Made by a program: the position numbers and the translations under genes. Source: SZUA-36 sp963801195 (lineage in GTDB: Bacteria; Pseudomonadota; Gammaproteobacteria; Xanthomonadales; SZUA-36). Taken from it: a DNA stretch of 64,000 nt. Shown piece after piece: positions 18,023 to 25,721 of this stretch; the stretch's first letter is position 1; the number at the start of each line of letters is the position of its first letter. The notes beneath the pieces were generated by a model. The model was not told where the DNA came from. It searched no databases and saw only the letters and a program-made list of their open reading frames with translations. The stretch is taken from contig CAWDDX010000005.1 in the NCBI GenBank assembly GCA_963801195.1, positions 1-64,000 on the forward strand, given 5' to 3'.

Positions 18023-18141
18023 CACGACCGGCAAAACACGTACCCGTCCAAAATCCCTTACAATTGCAGGTATATTCTTGAAGAACCTCTGATCTGTTCC
18101 TGAACAGAGATGCCTGCAAAAAACGGAGTACGTTTAATCAC

Positions 18142-19131
18142 ATGAAACTCGCCTCTTTGAAAACCGGCGGACGGGACGGCAGCCTGATCGTGGTCAGCCG
18201 TGACCTTACGCAATATGTTTCCGCCACAGACATATCGACCACGCTTCAGGCCGCGCTTGAAGACTGGCAACAGGCGGCTCCAAGACTGAATGCGCGCTAC
18301 GAAGAATTGAACAGGGGAGCGTGCACCGATATCCGGGCGGTAGATTTTCAGGCGCTGGCTGCACCGTTGCCGAGGGCGTTCGAGTTTGTTGACGGCAGCG
18401 CCTACCTGCCCCACGTGGAACGGGTGCGCAAGGCACGTGGTGCTGAGGTTCCCGAGTCTTTTTACGAAGACCCGCTGATGTACCAGGCGACGTCCGCAGG
18501 GTTCCATGGACCGCGTGACCCGGTGCCGGTCGCCAGCGAGGAATATGGTATCGATTTCGAATCGGAAGTCATTGTTGTCACTGATGATGTACCCATGGCG
18601 GTGAGCCCGGAAAAGGCCGAATCGCATATCCAGCTGATCGGGTTGATCAACGACGTGAGCCTCAGGAACCTTATTCCGGCAGAGCTTGCGAAAGGTTTCG
18701 GCTTTTTGCAATCAAAGCCCCGTTCAACACTTTCCCCGGTGTTTGTGACACCGGATGAGCTGGGTGACAGGTGGCAGGACAGCAAGCTGTCGCTGGCGTT
18801 GCACAGCACACTCAACGGCGAGTTTTTTGGCGAACCGGATGCCGGTGTAGATATGCAGTTCAATTTCGCCCGACTGGTGGCACATGCGGCCGAAGACTCG
18901 CCCGCTGACGTTGCGGGGACCATCGTGGGTTCCGGCACAATCGCCAATGAGGATACCGGTAAGGGCGCTTCCTGCCTGGCGGAAATCCGCATGCTGGAAA
19001 TCATCGCCGACGGTAAGCCCTCTACGCCGTTTATGAAATTCGGCGACACGATACGCATAGAGATGTTTGACCTTAACGGTGATTCAATATTCGGCGCCAT
19101 TGAGCAAAAAATTGTGCCCTATGAGACCTGA
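18142..19131 (+). CDS. Fumarylacetoacetate hydrolase family protein
   Basis: 329 aa with a divergent N-terminal domain and the FAH catalytic fold. The metal ligands are in EYGIDFESEVIVVTDD (Glu-X-Glu), and INDVSLRNLIPAELAKGFGFLQSKP is the FAH core helix region. GTIVGSGTIAN and CLAEIR, the usual active-site region, are near the C-terminus. Directly followed by, and overlapping, a maleylacetoacetate isomerase gene, it most likely performs the last step of tyrosine/homogentisate breakdown to fumarate and acetoacetate. I did not see homogentisate dioxygenase in the window. The family also includes other C-C hydrolases, so the substrate is an inference from context. ATG start at 18142. Confidence 0.85.
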   Translation: MKLASLKTGGRDGSLIVVSRDLTQYVSATDISTTLQAALEDWQQAAPRLNARYEELNRGACTDIRAVDFQALAAPLPRAFEFVDGSAYLPHVERVRKARGAEVPESFYEDPLMYQATSAGFHGPRDPVPVASEEYGIDFESEVIVVTDDVPMAVSPEKAESHIQLIGLINDVSLRNLIPAELAKGFGFLQSKPRSTLSPVFVTPDELGDRWQDSKLSLALHSTLNGEFFGEPDAGVDMQFNFARLVAHAAEDSPADVAGTIVGSGTIANEDTGKGASCLAEIRMLEIIADGKPSTPFMKFGDTIRIEMFDLNGDSIFGAIEQKIVPYET

Positions 19132-19792
19132 GGCAAGTAATCGACTGACCCTTTACAGCTACTGGCGCAGTTCGGCCGCGTACCGTGTGCGCATCGCCTT
19201 GCACCTGAAGGGGCTTGATTTCAAGACCCTGCCGGTACACCTGACCCGTCACGGCGGCGAGCAGAACGCAGGGGCATATCGAGCTGTCAATCCGCAGGGG
19301 CTGGTGCCGGTTCTGTTGCACGGGAAACAGGTGTTGACCCAGTCGATGGCGATCTGTGAATACCTGGACGAAGCATTCGATGCTCACCCGCTGTTACCGG
19401 CTGATGCGCCCGGCCGGGCGCGGGTCCGCTCGCTCGCATTGCAGATCGCCTGCGAGATTCATCCGCTGAACAACTTGCGGGTACAGAAATACCTCAAGCG
19501 GCAATGCGGTGATGCCGCTGATACCGTTGCCTGGATGCGGCACTGGATGCAAGCGGGATTCACCGCCATCGAGCAGCGCCTCGATGAAACGCGCGTTGGT
19601 TATTCCGGAAATGATGCCGGCCACCCCGGTTTGTTCGAGTGCTTCCTGGTGCCACAGGTCTACAATGCGGAGCGTTACGGGATGGACATGTCGGCCTTTC
19701 CTGCAATCCGGGAAATCGTTTCGCGTTGCCGTGAACTGGCGGCCTTCACCAGGGCCGCACCAGAAAATCAACCGGATGCAGAGCCGCTTTGA
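19121..19792 (+). CDS. maiA: Maleylacetoacetate isomerase (zeta-class GST)
   Basis: Glutathione-dependent cis-trans isomerisation of maleylacetoacetate to fumarylacetoacetate. The zeta signature YSYWRSSAAYRVRIAL is near residue 15, followed by NPQGLVPVL, LTQSMAICEYL and the GST C-terminal helical domain with HPLNNLRVQKYL and LFECFLVPQVYNAERYG. I chose the ATG at 19121, inside the end of the FAH-family gene (overlap 11 nt), because it puts the signature at the usual distance; a longer frame upstream is just overlap. 223 aa is normal. The two-gene operon fits tyrosine catabolism. Confidence 0.93.
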   Translation: MRPEASNRLTLYSYWRSSAAYRVRIALHLKGLDFKTLPVHLTRHGGEQNAGAYRAVNPQGLVPVLLHGKQVLTQSMAICEYLDEAFDAHPLLPADAPGRARVRSLALQIACEIHPLNNLRVQKYLKRQCGDAADTVAWMRHWMQAGFTAIEQRLDETRVGYSGNDAGHPGLFECFLVPQVYNAERYGMDMSAFPAIREIVSRCRELAAFTRAAPENQPDAEPL

Positions 19793-19879
19793 AGGCAAAA
19801 TTACAGTTTGTGATTTTGGGGGTTCAACCTGAGTTGTGGTTGGGTCATAATTAAACAATATATTTCAGGTATTCAATTC

Positions 19880-20245
19880 ATGAAACCCATTTTGATCGCT
19901 TTACTCTGTTTAATATTGGCCGCGTGCACGACGGTACGTCCCGATGCCGCAATTTTCGAGTCCGCTGAAAATGCCCTCCAGGTAGCCGAGGCCGCAGGTG
20001 GAGATGAATTTGCACCCGTCGAGATGCGTTTTGCGCGTGAGAAACTCGCCAGTGCCAAAAAAGGCCTCGAGAAAGAGAAGTACCAGGTTTCCGTATACCT
20101 GGTGGAGGAGTCGGAAATCAATGCAGAGCTCGCGATCGAGAAATCACGCACGGCCAAGTCGCGGCGCCGGGTGACAGAGTTGCGCAAAAGCAATGAAGAA
20201 CTCGAGGCGCGACTGCATGCGACATATGGGGAAGAATTCAAATGA
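19880..20245 (+). CDS. Small DUF4398-type lipoprotein
   Basis: 121 aa with a lipoprotein signal (LILAACTT, Cys at about residue 16) and a helical, charged body: FESAENALQVAEAAGGDEFAPVEMRFAREKL, then a Lys/Glu-rich coiled coil (ASAKKGLEKEKYQ to ELEARLHA). The AEAAGGDEFAPVEMRFAREKL phrase is typical of DUF4398. It overlaps the next gene by 4 nt, which carries the same domain fused to OmpA, so the pair probably acts together at the outer membrane. The molecular function is not known. Confidence 0.8.
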   Translation: MKPILIALLCLILAACTTVRPDAAIFESAENALQVAEAAGGDEFAPVEMRFAREKLASAKKGLEKEKYQVSVYLVEESEINAELAIEKSRTAKSRRRVTELRKSNEELEARLHATYGEEFK

Positions 20246-21228
20246 ACCGCACGCTGATAAAAGCCTGCCTGATAACGGTGCTGGTTCTGCTGTCGGCCTG
20301 CGTCGCGGCGCCTAAAAAGGATCTCGCACTGGACAGGGTACGTGGTGAACTGGAAGACTTGAAATCGAATCCCGAGCTGGCGGGATACGCGCCACTCGCG
20401 TTGGGGGAAGCGGAGCGTGCCTTGCGCAAGGCCGAACTGGCCAGCGGCGATGACCTCTACCGCAGCTACCTGGTTTACATGGCCGATCGCCGTATTCAGA
20501 TCGCACGCACGATGGCGGAGCGCGAACAGCACGAACAAATTCTTGACGAACTTGAAAAACAACACAGCGAGATGTTGATCAAGGCCAGTCAGATGGAGGC
20601 CGACCAGGCACGGATGGACGCCGCGCGGGCCCGATTGCTGGTTGCCACGACCACCGAGGACGCGCAGCGGGCCGAAAGGGAAAAACAGCAGGCATTGCAG
20701 AAAGAAGCCGAATCGGCACGTGCGGCGAAATTATCGGCCGAGGAAGCCAGCCAGGCCCGCCGCCTGGCTGAATCCCGCGCATCCGAAGCTGAATACGCCC
20801 GACAGGAGGCCGATTTGGCCAGCCAGCAGGTCAATTCTCTGACAAGGCAGTTGGAGAACCTGCAATTGCGTCAAACCGAAAGCGGTGTGGTCGTTACACT
20901 GGGTGATGTCCTGTTTGCGTCCGGCCAGGCCCAACTGGTTGAAGGCGCCAGGTCCAGTCTCGAAGAGGTCGTTGACCTGTTACAGACTGAACCAGACAAG
21001 AAAATCCGGGTCGAAGGCCATACTGACTCCCGCGGCGATGCCGAGGCCAACCTGGAGTTGTCGCAGCAGCGCGCCGAGGCCGTGCTTGAGGCGCTGGTCA
21101 GTTTGGGTGTCGACAAAGACCGAATTTCCGCGCTGGGTATGGGTGAGGATTTTCCCATCGCCAGTAACGATGATGAAGAAGGAAGGGCGCGTAACCGGCG
21201 GGTCGACGTGATACTTCTGGATAATTGA
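20242..21228 (+). CDS. DUF4398 - coiled coil - OmpA lipoprotein
   Basis: 328 aa. A lipobox (LLSACVA, Cys about 19) is followed by a DUF4398-like helical region (about 25-85, NPELAGYAPLALGEAERALRKAEL), a long Ala/Glu/Arg coiled coil (about 90-205) and a C-terminal OmpA peptidoglycan-binding domain (about 210-328: TLGDVLFASGQAQL, GHTDSRGDAEANLELSQQRA, ALGMGEDFPIASN, GRARNRRVDVIL). The Asp and Arg residues that hold diaminopimelate are present. It likely tethers the outer membrane to peptidoglycan across the periplasm. Start ATG overlaps the stop of the preceding lipoprotein gene. Confidence 0.9.
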   Translation: MNRTLIKACLITVLVLLSACVAAPKKDLALDRVRGELEDLKSNPELAGYAPLALGEAERALRKAELASGDDLYRSYLVYMADRRIQIARTMAEREQHEQILDELEKQHSEMLIKASQMEADQARMDAARARLLVATTTEDAQRAEREKQQALQKEAESARAAKLSAEEASQARRLAESRASEAEYARQEADLASQQVNSLTRQLENLQLRQTESGVVVTLGDVLFASGQAQLVEGARSSLEEVVDLLQTEPDKKIRVEGHTDSRGDAEANLELSQQRAEAVLEALVSLGVDKDRISALGMGEDFPIASNDDEEGRARNRRVDVILLDN

Positions 21229-21548
21229 TGCGATGATCAAATCGGGATGACTGCGGGTGTTCCCCGGGCTTGTAAAAACCCGTATACATGACAATCATCG
21301 TGGTACGAATTTGTAACTTGCCAGAACCCGAAGTTTGCGCTAATGTTAGATTGACGCCATGGTAATTTTAGTATTCAACATCGGAGTTTCCGACTGATGG
21401 CAGCGAGGGCCCAAGGTTTTTCGCTGCTCCTTTCTGATATTTGCTACATCCATTCACGCAACTGCTTAAATTTACTACCACCCGTTAGCGGGCCGTTTGA
21501 TCGTGAACGGCGAGAACGCGTGGTCCATCCAGTACAGGAGCAAAACAT
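21229..21548. other. Intergenic region before ydcH-like gene
   Basis: Some 320 bp without a credible coding frame. It contains a C/G-rich patch (GGTGTTCCCCGGGCTTGTAAAAACCCG around 21256-21283) that could be a weak terminator for the OmpA gene, an AT-rich promoter-like stretch near 21300-21400, and AGGAGCAAAACAT as ribosome site at the 3' end. I see no defined RNA gene. Confidence 0.4.
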
Positions 21549-21764
21549 ATGTTCGAACACAATCAGGATTTAATGGAAGAATTGATCAGGGAAAACGAAG
21601 ACTTTCGTCGGAATTACAATCGGCACCAGGAACTTGACAAGCGAGTTACCGCAGCTGAACTGGGCACCGCCCCGATGGAAGACCTGGCGTTGAACCGTCT
21701 GAAAAAAGAAAAATTGTGGATCAAGGATAAATTGGCAATGTTGATGAATGCAGCTCAAACCTGA
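21549..21764 (+). CDS. YdcH/DUF465 small helical protein
   Basis: 71 aa, all-helical, matching the DUF465 (YdcH) pattern: LIRENEDFRRNYNRHQELDKRVTAAE, then LNRLKKEKLWIKDKLAMLM, with the typical N-terminal heptads and the KKEKLxxKDKL motif. Cytosolic. Family members are small, abundant proteins of unknown biochemical role. A clear AGGAGC ribosome site lies 7 nt upstream, and a strong terminator follows 26 nt after the stop, so it is a single-gene transcript. Confidence 0.88.
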   Translation: MFEHNQDLMEELIRENEDFRRNYNRHQELDKRVTAAELGTAPMEDLALNRLKKEKLWIKDKLAMLMNAAQT

Positions 21765-21790
21765 AAAACTTTTTAAAATGAAATAAAGTA

Positions 21791-21820
21791 CGGTCGGGAA
21801 TTTTCCCGGCCGTTTTTTTT
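21791..21820 (+). terminator. Rho-independent terminator
   Basis: CGGTCGGGA - ATTT - TCCCGGCCG forms a 9-bp stem (one T:G pair) followed by eight T. It ends the ydcH-like transcript 20 bp before the cystathionine beta-synthase gene. Confidence 0.92.
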
Positions 21821-21839
21821 ACCCGGAGTAATCATCTTC

Positions 21840-23213
21840 ATGCAAGTTTATGACTCAGTCCTCGACCTGATCGGAAACACCCCCATCGTGCGCGCCAACC
21901 ATCTGGACACGGGTCCGTGCAGTCTCTATATCAAGCTTGAAAGCCAGAATCCCGGGGGGTCGATCAAGGACCGCATAGGTTTGAGAATGATAGAAGATGC
22001 TGAAAAAGCCGGGCTGATCGGGCCGGGTGCGACACTGGTGGAAGGCACCGCAGGCAACACCGGCCTGGGTCTGGCACTGGTCGCGGCGCAAAAAGGCTAT
22101 CGGCTCATCCTGGTCATCCCCGACAAGATGAGCCGTGAAAAGATTTCCAACCTCAAGGCCATGGGGGCGCGGGTTGTACTGACCCGTTCTGATGTGGCCA
22201 AGGGACATCCCGAGTATTACCAGGACCTGGCGCAGTCGATGGCCAAAGACATCGAAGGCGCCTTCTTTGTCAACCAGTTCGGCAACCCTTCAAATCCGCG
22301 AGCCCACGAGGAGGTCACCGGGCCTGAAATCTGGGAACAGATGGGCCATGACCTGGATGCGATCGTGCTCGGTGTCGGATCCAGCGGCACCGTTACCGGC
22401 CTGTCGCGCTTTTTTGCAAGAGAAGCACCCGGCGTAGAGATCATCCTCGCCGACCCGGTCGGTTCGATCCTCGCGGAGTACGTCAATGACGGCATCTTGT
22501 CAGAAAAGTCCGGCAGTTGGCTGGTCGAAGGTATCGGCGAGGATTTTCTGCCCAGCATCAGTGATTTCACGCGCGTTTCAAAGGCCTATTCGATCAGCGA
22601 TGCCGAGAGCATGCTCACCGGTCGTGAACTCTTGAACAAGGAAGGTATACTCGGTGGTTCCTCTTCCGGCACATTGGTGGCGGCTGCATTGAAATATTGC
22701 CGGGAGCAGACCGGGCACAAAAAAGTGCTGACCTTCGCCTGTGATACCGGTAACCGATACCTTTCAAAAATGTACAACGACTTCTGGATGCGCGACCAGG
22801 GCTTCATCCAGGTTGAACAACATGGTGACTTGCGCGATCTGATCGCGAGGCCCTTTGAATCGAATGACACGATCACGGTCGGACCGGACGAACCCCTGGC
22901 CAATGCTTACAGCCGCATGAAACTGTATGACGTTTCGCAACTGCCGGTCATTGAAAACAAAAATATCGTCGGCTTTATCGATGAGTCGGATATCCTGCTC
23001 GCCATGGGGCAATCCAATGCGAGTTTCAACAAAGCGGTCAGAACAGCCATGGTCACCGAACTGGCCGTAGTCGATGTGAACGACCCGATCGACAAGCTGA
23101 CGCCTATTTTCAACAAAGACTACGTGGCCATCGTCAAGGATGGTGCGCGCTTCCTGGGTCTGATTACACGTGTTGATTTGCTTAACTACCTGCGGCGTAA
23201 AGCTGATCATTAA
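21840..23213 (+). CDS. Cystathionine beta-synthase with CBS pair
   Basis: PLP enzyme condensing serine (or O-acetylserine) with homocysteine. 457 aa: a fold-type II catalytic domain (about 1-320) with the PLP lysine in NPGGSIKDRIG (Lys43), the phosphate loop GTAGNTG and GVGSSGTVTG. A C-terminal Bateman module of two CBS domains follows (about 335-455, PLANAYSRMKLYDVSQLPVIE and GARFLGLITRVDLLNYL). There is no N-terminal heme-binding extension as in animal CBS. Directly followed by a cystathionine gamma-lyase/synthase gene (24 nt gap), it forms a reverse transsulfuration operon converting homocysteine to cysteine. The CBS pair suggests regulation by an adenosyl ligand such as SAM. Confidence 0.92.
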   Translation: MQVYDSVLDLIGNTPIVRANHLDTGPCSLYIKLESQNPGGSIKDRIGLRMIEDAEKAGLIGPGATLVEGTAGNTGLGLALVAAQKGYRLILVIPDKMSREKISNLKAMGARVVLTRSDVAKGHPEYYQDLAQSMAKDIEGAFFVNQFGNPSNPRAHEEVTGPEIWEQMGHDLDAIVLGVGSSGTVTGLSRFFAREAPGVEIILADPVGSILAEYVNDGILSEKSGSWLVEGIGEDFLPSISDFTRVSKAYSISDAESMLTGRELLNKEGILGGSSSGTLVAAALKYCREQTGHKKVLTFACDTGNRYLSKMYNDFWMRDQGFIQVEQHGDLRDLIARPFESNDTITVGPDEPLANAYSRMKLYDVSQLPVIENKNIVGFIDESDILLAMGQSNASFNKAVRTAMVTELAVVDVNDPIDKLTPIFNKDYVAIVKDGARFLGLITRVDLLNYLRRKADH

Positions 23214-23237
23214 CCTTCCCATTTCTGGACATATCCG

Positions 23238-24398
23238 ATGAAACAAGATCATAAACATCAGCTTGCCACCCGTGCGATACACGCCGGCCAACAACCGGAC
23301 CCATCCACCGGTGCGATCATGACACCCATTTACGCGACATCGACCTATGTGCAAAAAAGTCCGGGTGAACACCAGGGCTGGGAATACTCACGCAGTCACA
23401 ACCCGACCCGCAGTGCCTATGAACAATGCATGGCAGATCTCGAAAGCGGCAGCCGGGGATATGCCTTTGCATCGGGCATGGCCGCGACCGCTACGGTCCT
23501 GGAATTGCTGGACTCCGGTGACCATATCGTTGCGATCGATGACCTGTACGGTGGCAGTTTCAGATTGTTCAACAACGTACGGGGACGGTCCGCGGGGTTG
23601 AAATTCAGCTTCACGCCGCTTGACGACAACGATGCGTTGAAGGCGGCCATGCGTCCCGGGACCCGTATGATCTGGGTGGAAACTCCGACCAACCCGATGC
23701 TTAAAATCGTTGATATCGAGGCGGTAGCGGCGGTTGCACGCGCGCATGGTGCATTGCTGGTTGTCGACAACACCTTTGCATCACCGGTGCTGCAAAGACC
23801 CCTGGAACTGGGCGCCGACATCGTCGTGCACTCCGCCACCAAGTTTTTGAATGGCCACTCCGACATGGTCGGTGGTATCGCGGTGGTCGGCGACAACGAC
23901 GAACTGGCCCAACGGTTGTGGTATCTGCAAAATTCCATCGGTGGTATCCAGGGTCCGTTCGACAGCTTCCTGGCCATGCGTGGACTGAAAACGCTGGTCT
24001 TGAGAATGAACGCGCACTGTCAGAATGCCTTGCAGATCGCACGCTGGCTGGAAAAACATCCGGCCGTTGAACGCACCATCTATCCCGGCCTCGAATCACA
24101 TCCGCAACACGCACTCGCCATGTCGCAAATGGGCGGGATGGGTGGGGGCATTATCAGCATCGACCTGAAAGGCGGATTGCCTGCCGCGAAAAAGATGCTG
24201 GAAGGCTGCCGCCTGTTTTCACTGGCCGAAAGCCTCGGTGGTGTGGAAAGCCTGATCAATCATCCCGCCATCATGACCCACGCATCGGTGCCGCCGATGA
24301 AACGGGCCGAAATTGGTATCACGGATTCGCTGATACGATTGTCGGTGGGTGTCGAAGACGTCAATGACCTGATCAACGAGTTGGAAGACGTTTTGTAA
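23238..24398 (+). CDS. Cystathionine gamma-lyase / gamma-synthase
   Basis: PLP enzyme of the Cys/Met metabolism family, 386 aa. The PLP lysine is in HSATKFLNGHSDM (Lys202); TSTYVQKSPGEHQGWEYSRS, NPTRSAYEQCMADLE, VVDNTFASPVLQRPLELGAD and SLAESLGGVESLINHPAIMTHAS are diagnostic. Sequence alone does not separate lyase from synthase reliably, but the adjacent cystathionine beta-synthase makes a lyase role (cystathionine to cysteine, 2-oxobutyrate and ammonia) the better inference. ATG at 23238 with a modest ribosome site. Confidence 0.92.
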   Translation: MKQDHKHQLATRAIHAGQQPDPSTGAIMTPIYATSTYVQKSPGEHQGWEYSRSHNPTRSAYEQCMADLESGSRGYAFASGMAATATVLELLDSGDHIVAIDDLYGGSFRLFNNVRGRSAGLKFSFTPLDDNDALKAAMRPGTRMIWVETPTNPMLKIVDIEAVAAVARAHGALLVVDNTFASPVLQRPLELGADIVVHSATKFLNGHSDMVGGIAVVGDNDELAQRLWYLQNSIGGIQGPFDSFLAMRGLKTLVLRMNAHCQNALQIARWLEKHPAVERTIYPGLESHPQHALAMSQMGGMGGGIISIDLKGGLPAAKKMLEGCRLFSLAESLGGVESLINHPAIMTHASVPPMKRAEIGITDSLIRLSVGVEDVNDLINELEDVL

Positions 24399-24442
24399 TT
24401 TGCAGCATGATTATTTGTCACAATTAGTTAGAGTGGGGCGCC

Positions 24443-24473
24443 GTGGCGGGTATTGATTACCAGGACACGCCAC
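24443..24473. repeat. Hairpin-forming intergenic element
   Basis: Arms GTGGCGGGT and ACACGCCAC (one mismatch) enclose a 13-nt loop. Beside it, AAGGTC and GACCTT near 24514-24544 form another inverted pair, and no U-tract follows. The composition and the phrase ACGTCCATGTAGG recall dispersed intergenic repeats of gammaproteobacteria, which is an impression only; I found no second copy in this window. Confidence 0.35.
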
Positions 24474-24573
24474 AAGTACGTCCATGTAGGCTCTTCCTCG
24501 ACTCCTGTCTCGTAAGGTCCTGACAGCAGGTACCGCGCGACCTTGGCGAACCCACAGTTGGGCAACCCTTGAA

Positions 24574-24636
24574 TCAAGTCTGCAGTTCAGGAAGGTTTTT
24601 GAATAAATCCAGCGCTTCCGGGTTTGCCTGAGAGGC
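24574..24636 (-). pseudogene. Remnant of acetoacetyl-CoA synthetase 3' end
   Basis: Read on the minus strand, this stretch encodes QANPEALDLFKNLPELQT and a stop. The complete acetoacetyl-CoA synthetase gene at 38624-40574 ends LANPEALELFRNLSELQS and a stop, on the same strand. At DNA level TCCAGCGCTTCCGGGTTTGC is identical in both (24608-24627 and 38658-38677), extending one more base to a 21-bp exact match. Differences elsewhere are mostly conservative (E/D, R/K, S/T), so it derives from a formerly functional related gene. Upstream of the fragment the similarity is lost. Confidence 0.8.
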
Positions 24637-24685
24637 TGCAGTCAATGGGTATGAGTGAACATATTTTACAGCGCACGATATGGTT

Positions 24686-25609
24686 CTACGTGCGATAGTG
24701 AATATCCGCGCCGAGGTGCTGGATATTTTCGGTGACTTGCTTTTTTAACCAGTCTTCAAATAGTTGAGCGCGTAAAGACCGATGTTTTTCCCGTTTCGTC
24801 AACAGGTAATAGTTATGCGCTTCGGGTACCGGTTTTTTCAATAGCTTTACCAGTCGGCCGAGGCGGAGGTCCTCCTGGACCTCGAACGGGTTACACAGGG
24901 CAACCCCATAACCCAGGCGTGCAGCGGTCAGGGACAGGTTGGTACTGTAAAAGTAAATCTGGCTTGCAGTGGAAGGTTCTGGTTCATTCATGGCGGCGAA
25001 CCATCGTGACCAGCTATTTTGGCTGTCATGAAGCAAAGTTAGATGACCAATTTGTTCAGGCCGTGTAATCGCAGGTAAGCCATGCAGGATTCTTGGGCTG
25101 CACACCGGGTAGAGGGGTGGTGACACCAACTCCTCAAGCCTTCGATCACCTGCCTCGGGTCTCCCGTAGCAGATTGCAATATCAACTTCACGGGGAATGT
25201 TTTTCTGTCGTGGTTGAACCTCGACGACATGAATATCAATTTGCGGGTAAAGAAGCTGGAAGTCCCCGATATGCTTTATCGCCCAGCTTGCCCCGGTCGA
25301 TTCGGTGCAGCCTATTACCAGCATGCCGGTAAGATTATCGGCGTCCAGACGCAAGGCTCCATCAACGATTCGATCAAATCCATTGCGCACCGCACTTAGC
25401 AGACGTTCTCCGGCATTGGTTAACTTCAAACGGTTGTGTGCACGGATGAATAGCCTGACGTTGAGTTGTTTCTCAAGTGCCCGGACCTGGTGACTTATTG
25501 CGCCGTGGGTCACACCCAGATCTTCACCGGCACGACCCATGTGCAGGTGACGACCGGCACTTTCAAAAGCCCGTAAAGCCGACAGGGGAAGGGTGCGTCG
25601 ATCCAGCAT
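24686..25609 (-). CDS. LysR-family regulator, GcvA-like
   Basis: 307 aa when started at the ATG 25609 (MLDRRTLPLSALRAFESAGR), the normal opening of this subfamily; the longer frame to 25723 would run into the divergent gabD promoter. A winged HTH is at about 5-65 (AGEDLGVTHGAISHQVRALEKQLNVRLFIR), followed by the periplasmic-binding-like effector domain (about 90-300). It is divergent from a gabD-gabT operon with 112 bp between starts, the classical position for a LysR activator of that operon. The effector is presumably the substrate or its aldehyde/amine, by inference. Confidence 0.88.
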   Translation of the reverse strand: MLDRRTLPLSALRAFESAGRHLHMGRAGEDLGVTHGAISHQVRALEKQLNVRLFIRAHNRLKLTNAGERLLSAVRNGFDRIVDGALRLDADNLTGMLVIGCTESTGASWAIKHIGDFQLLYPQIDIHVVEVQPRQKNIPREVDIAICYGRPEAGDRRLEELVSPPLYPVCSPRILHGLPAITRPEQIGHLTLLHDSQNSWSRWFAAMNEPEPSTASQIYFYSTNLSLTAARLGYGVALCNPFEVQEDLRLGRLVKLLKKPVPEAHNYYLLTKREKHRSLRAQLFEDWLKKQVTENIQHLGADIHYRT

Positions 25610-25623
25610 GTTGGTAAGCCTGT

Positions 25624-25678
25624 GAGAAATATTCACTAAATATACAAATATATATCGATTTATACGAGAAATATTTAC
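25624..25678. promoter_or_regulatory. Paired direct repeats between LysR gene and gabD
   Basis: GAGAAATATTCAC (25624-25636) and GAGAAATATTTAC (25666-25678) match at 12 of 13 positions and start 42 bp apart, four helical turns. Between them is a very AT-rich stretch (ACAAATATATATCGATTTAT). Spacing and place suit two LysR dimers or an activator site bending DNA over both promoters. Confidence 0.5.
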
Positions 25679-25721
25679 AGCTAAACTGCCTTGCATAGTA
25701 AAATTATCAGAGGGCCATGCC

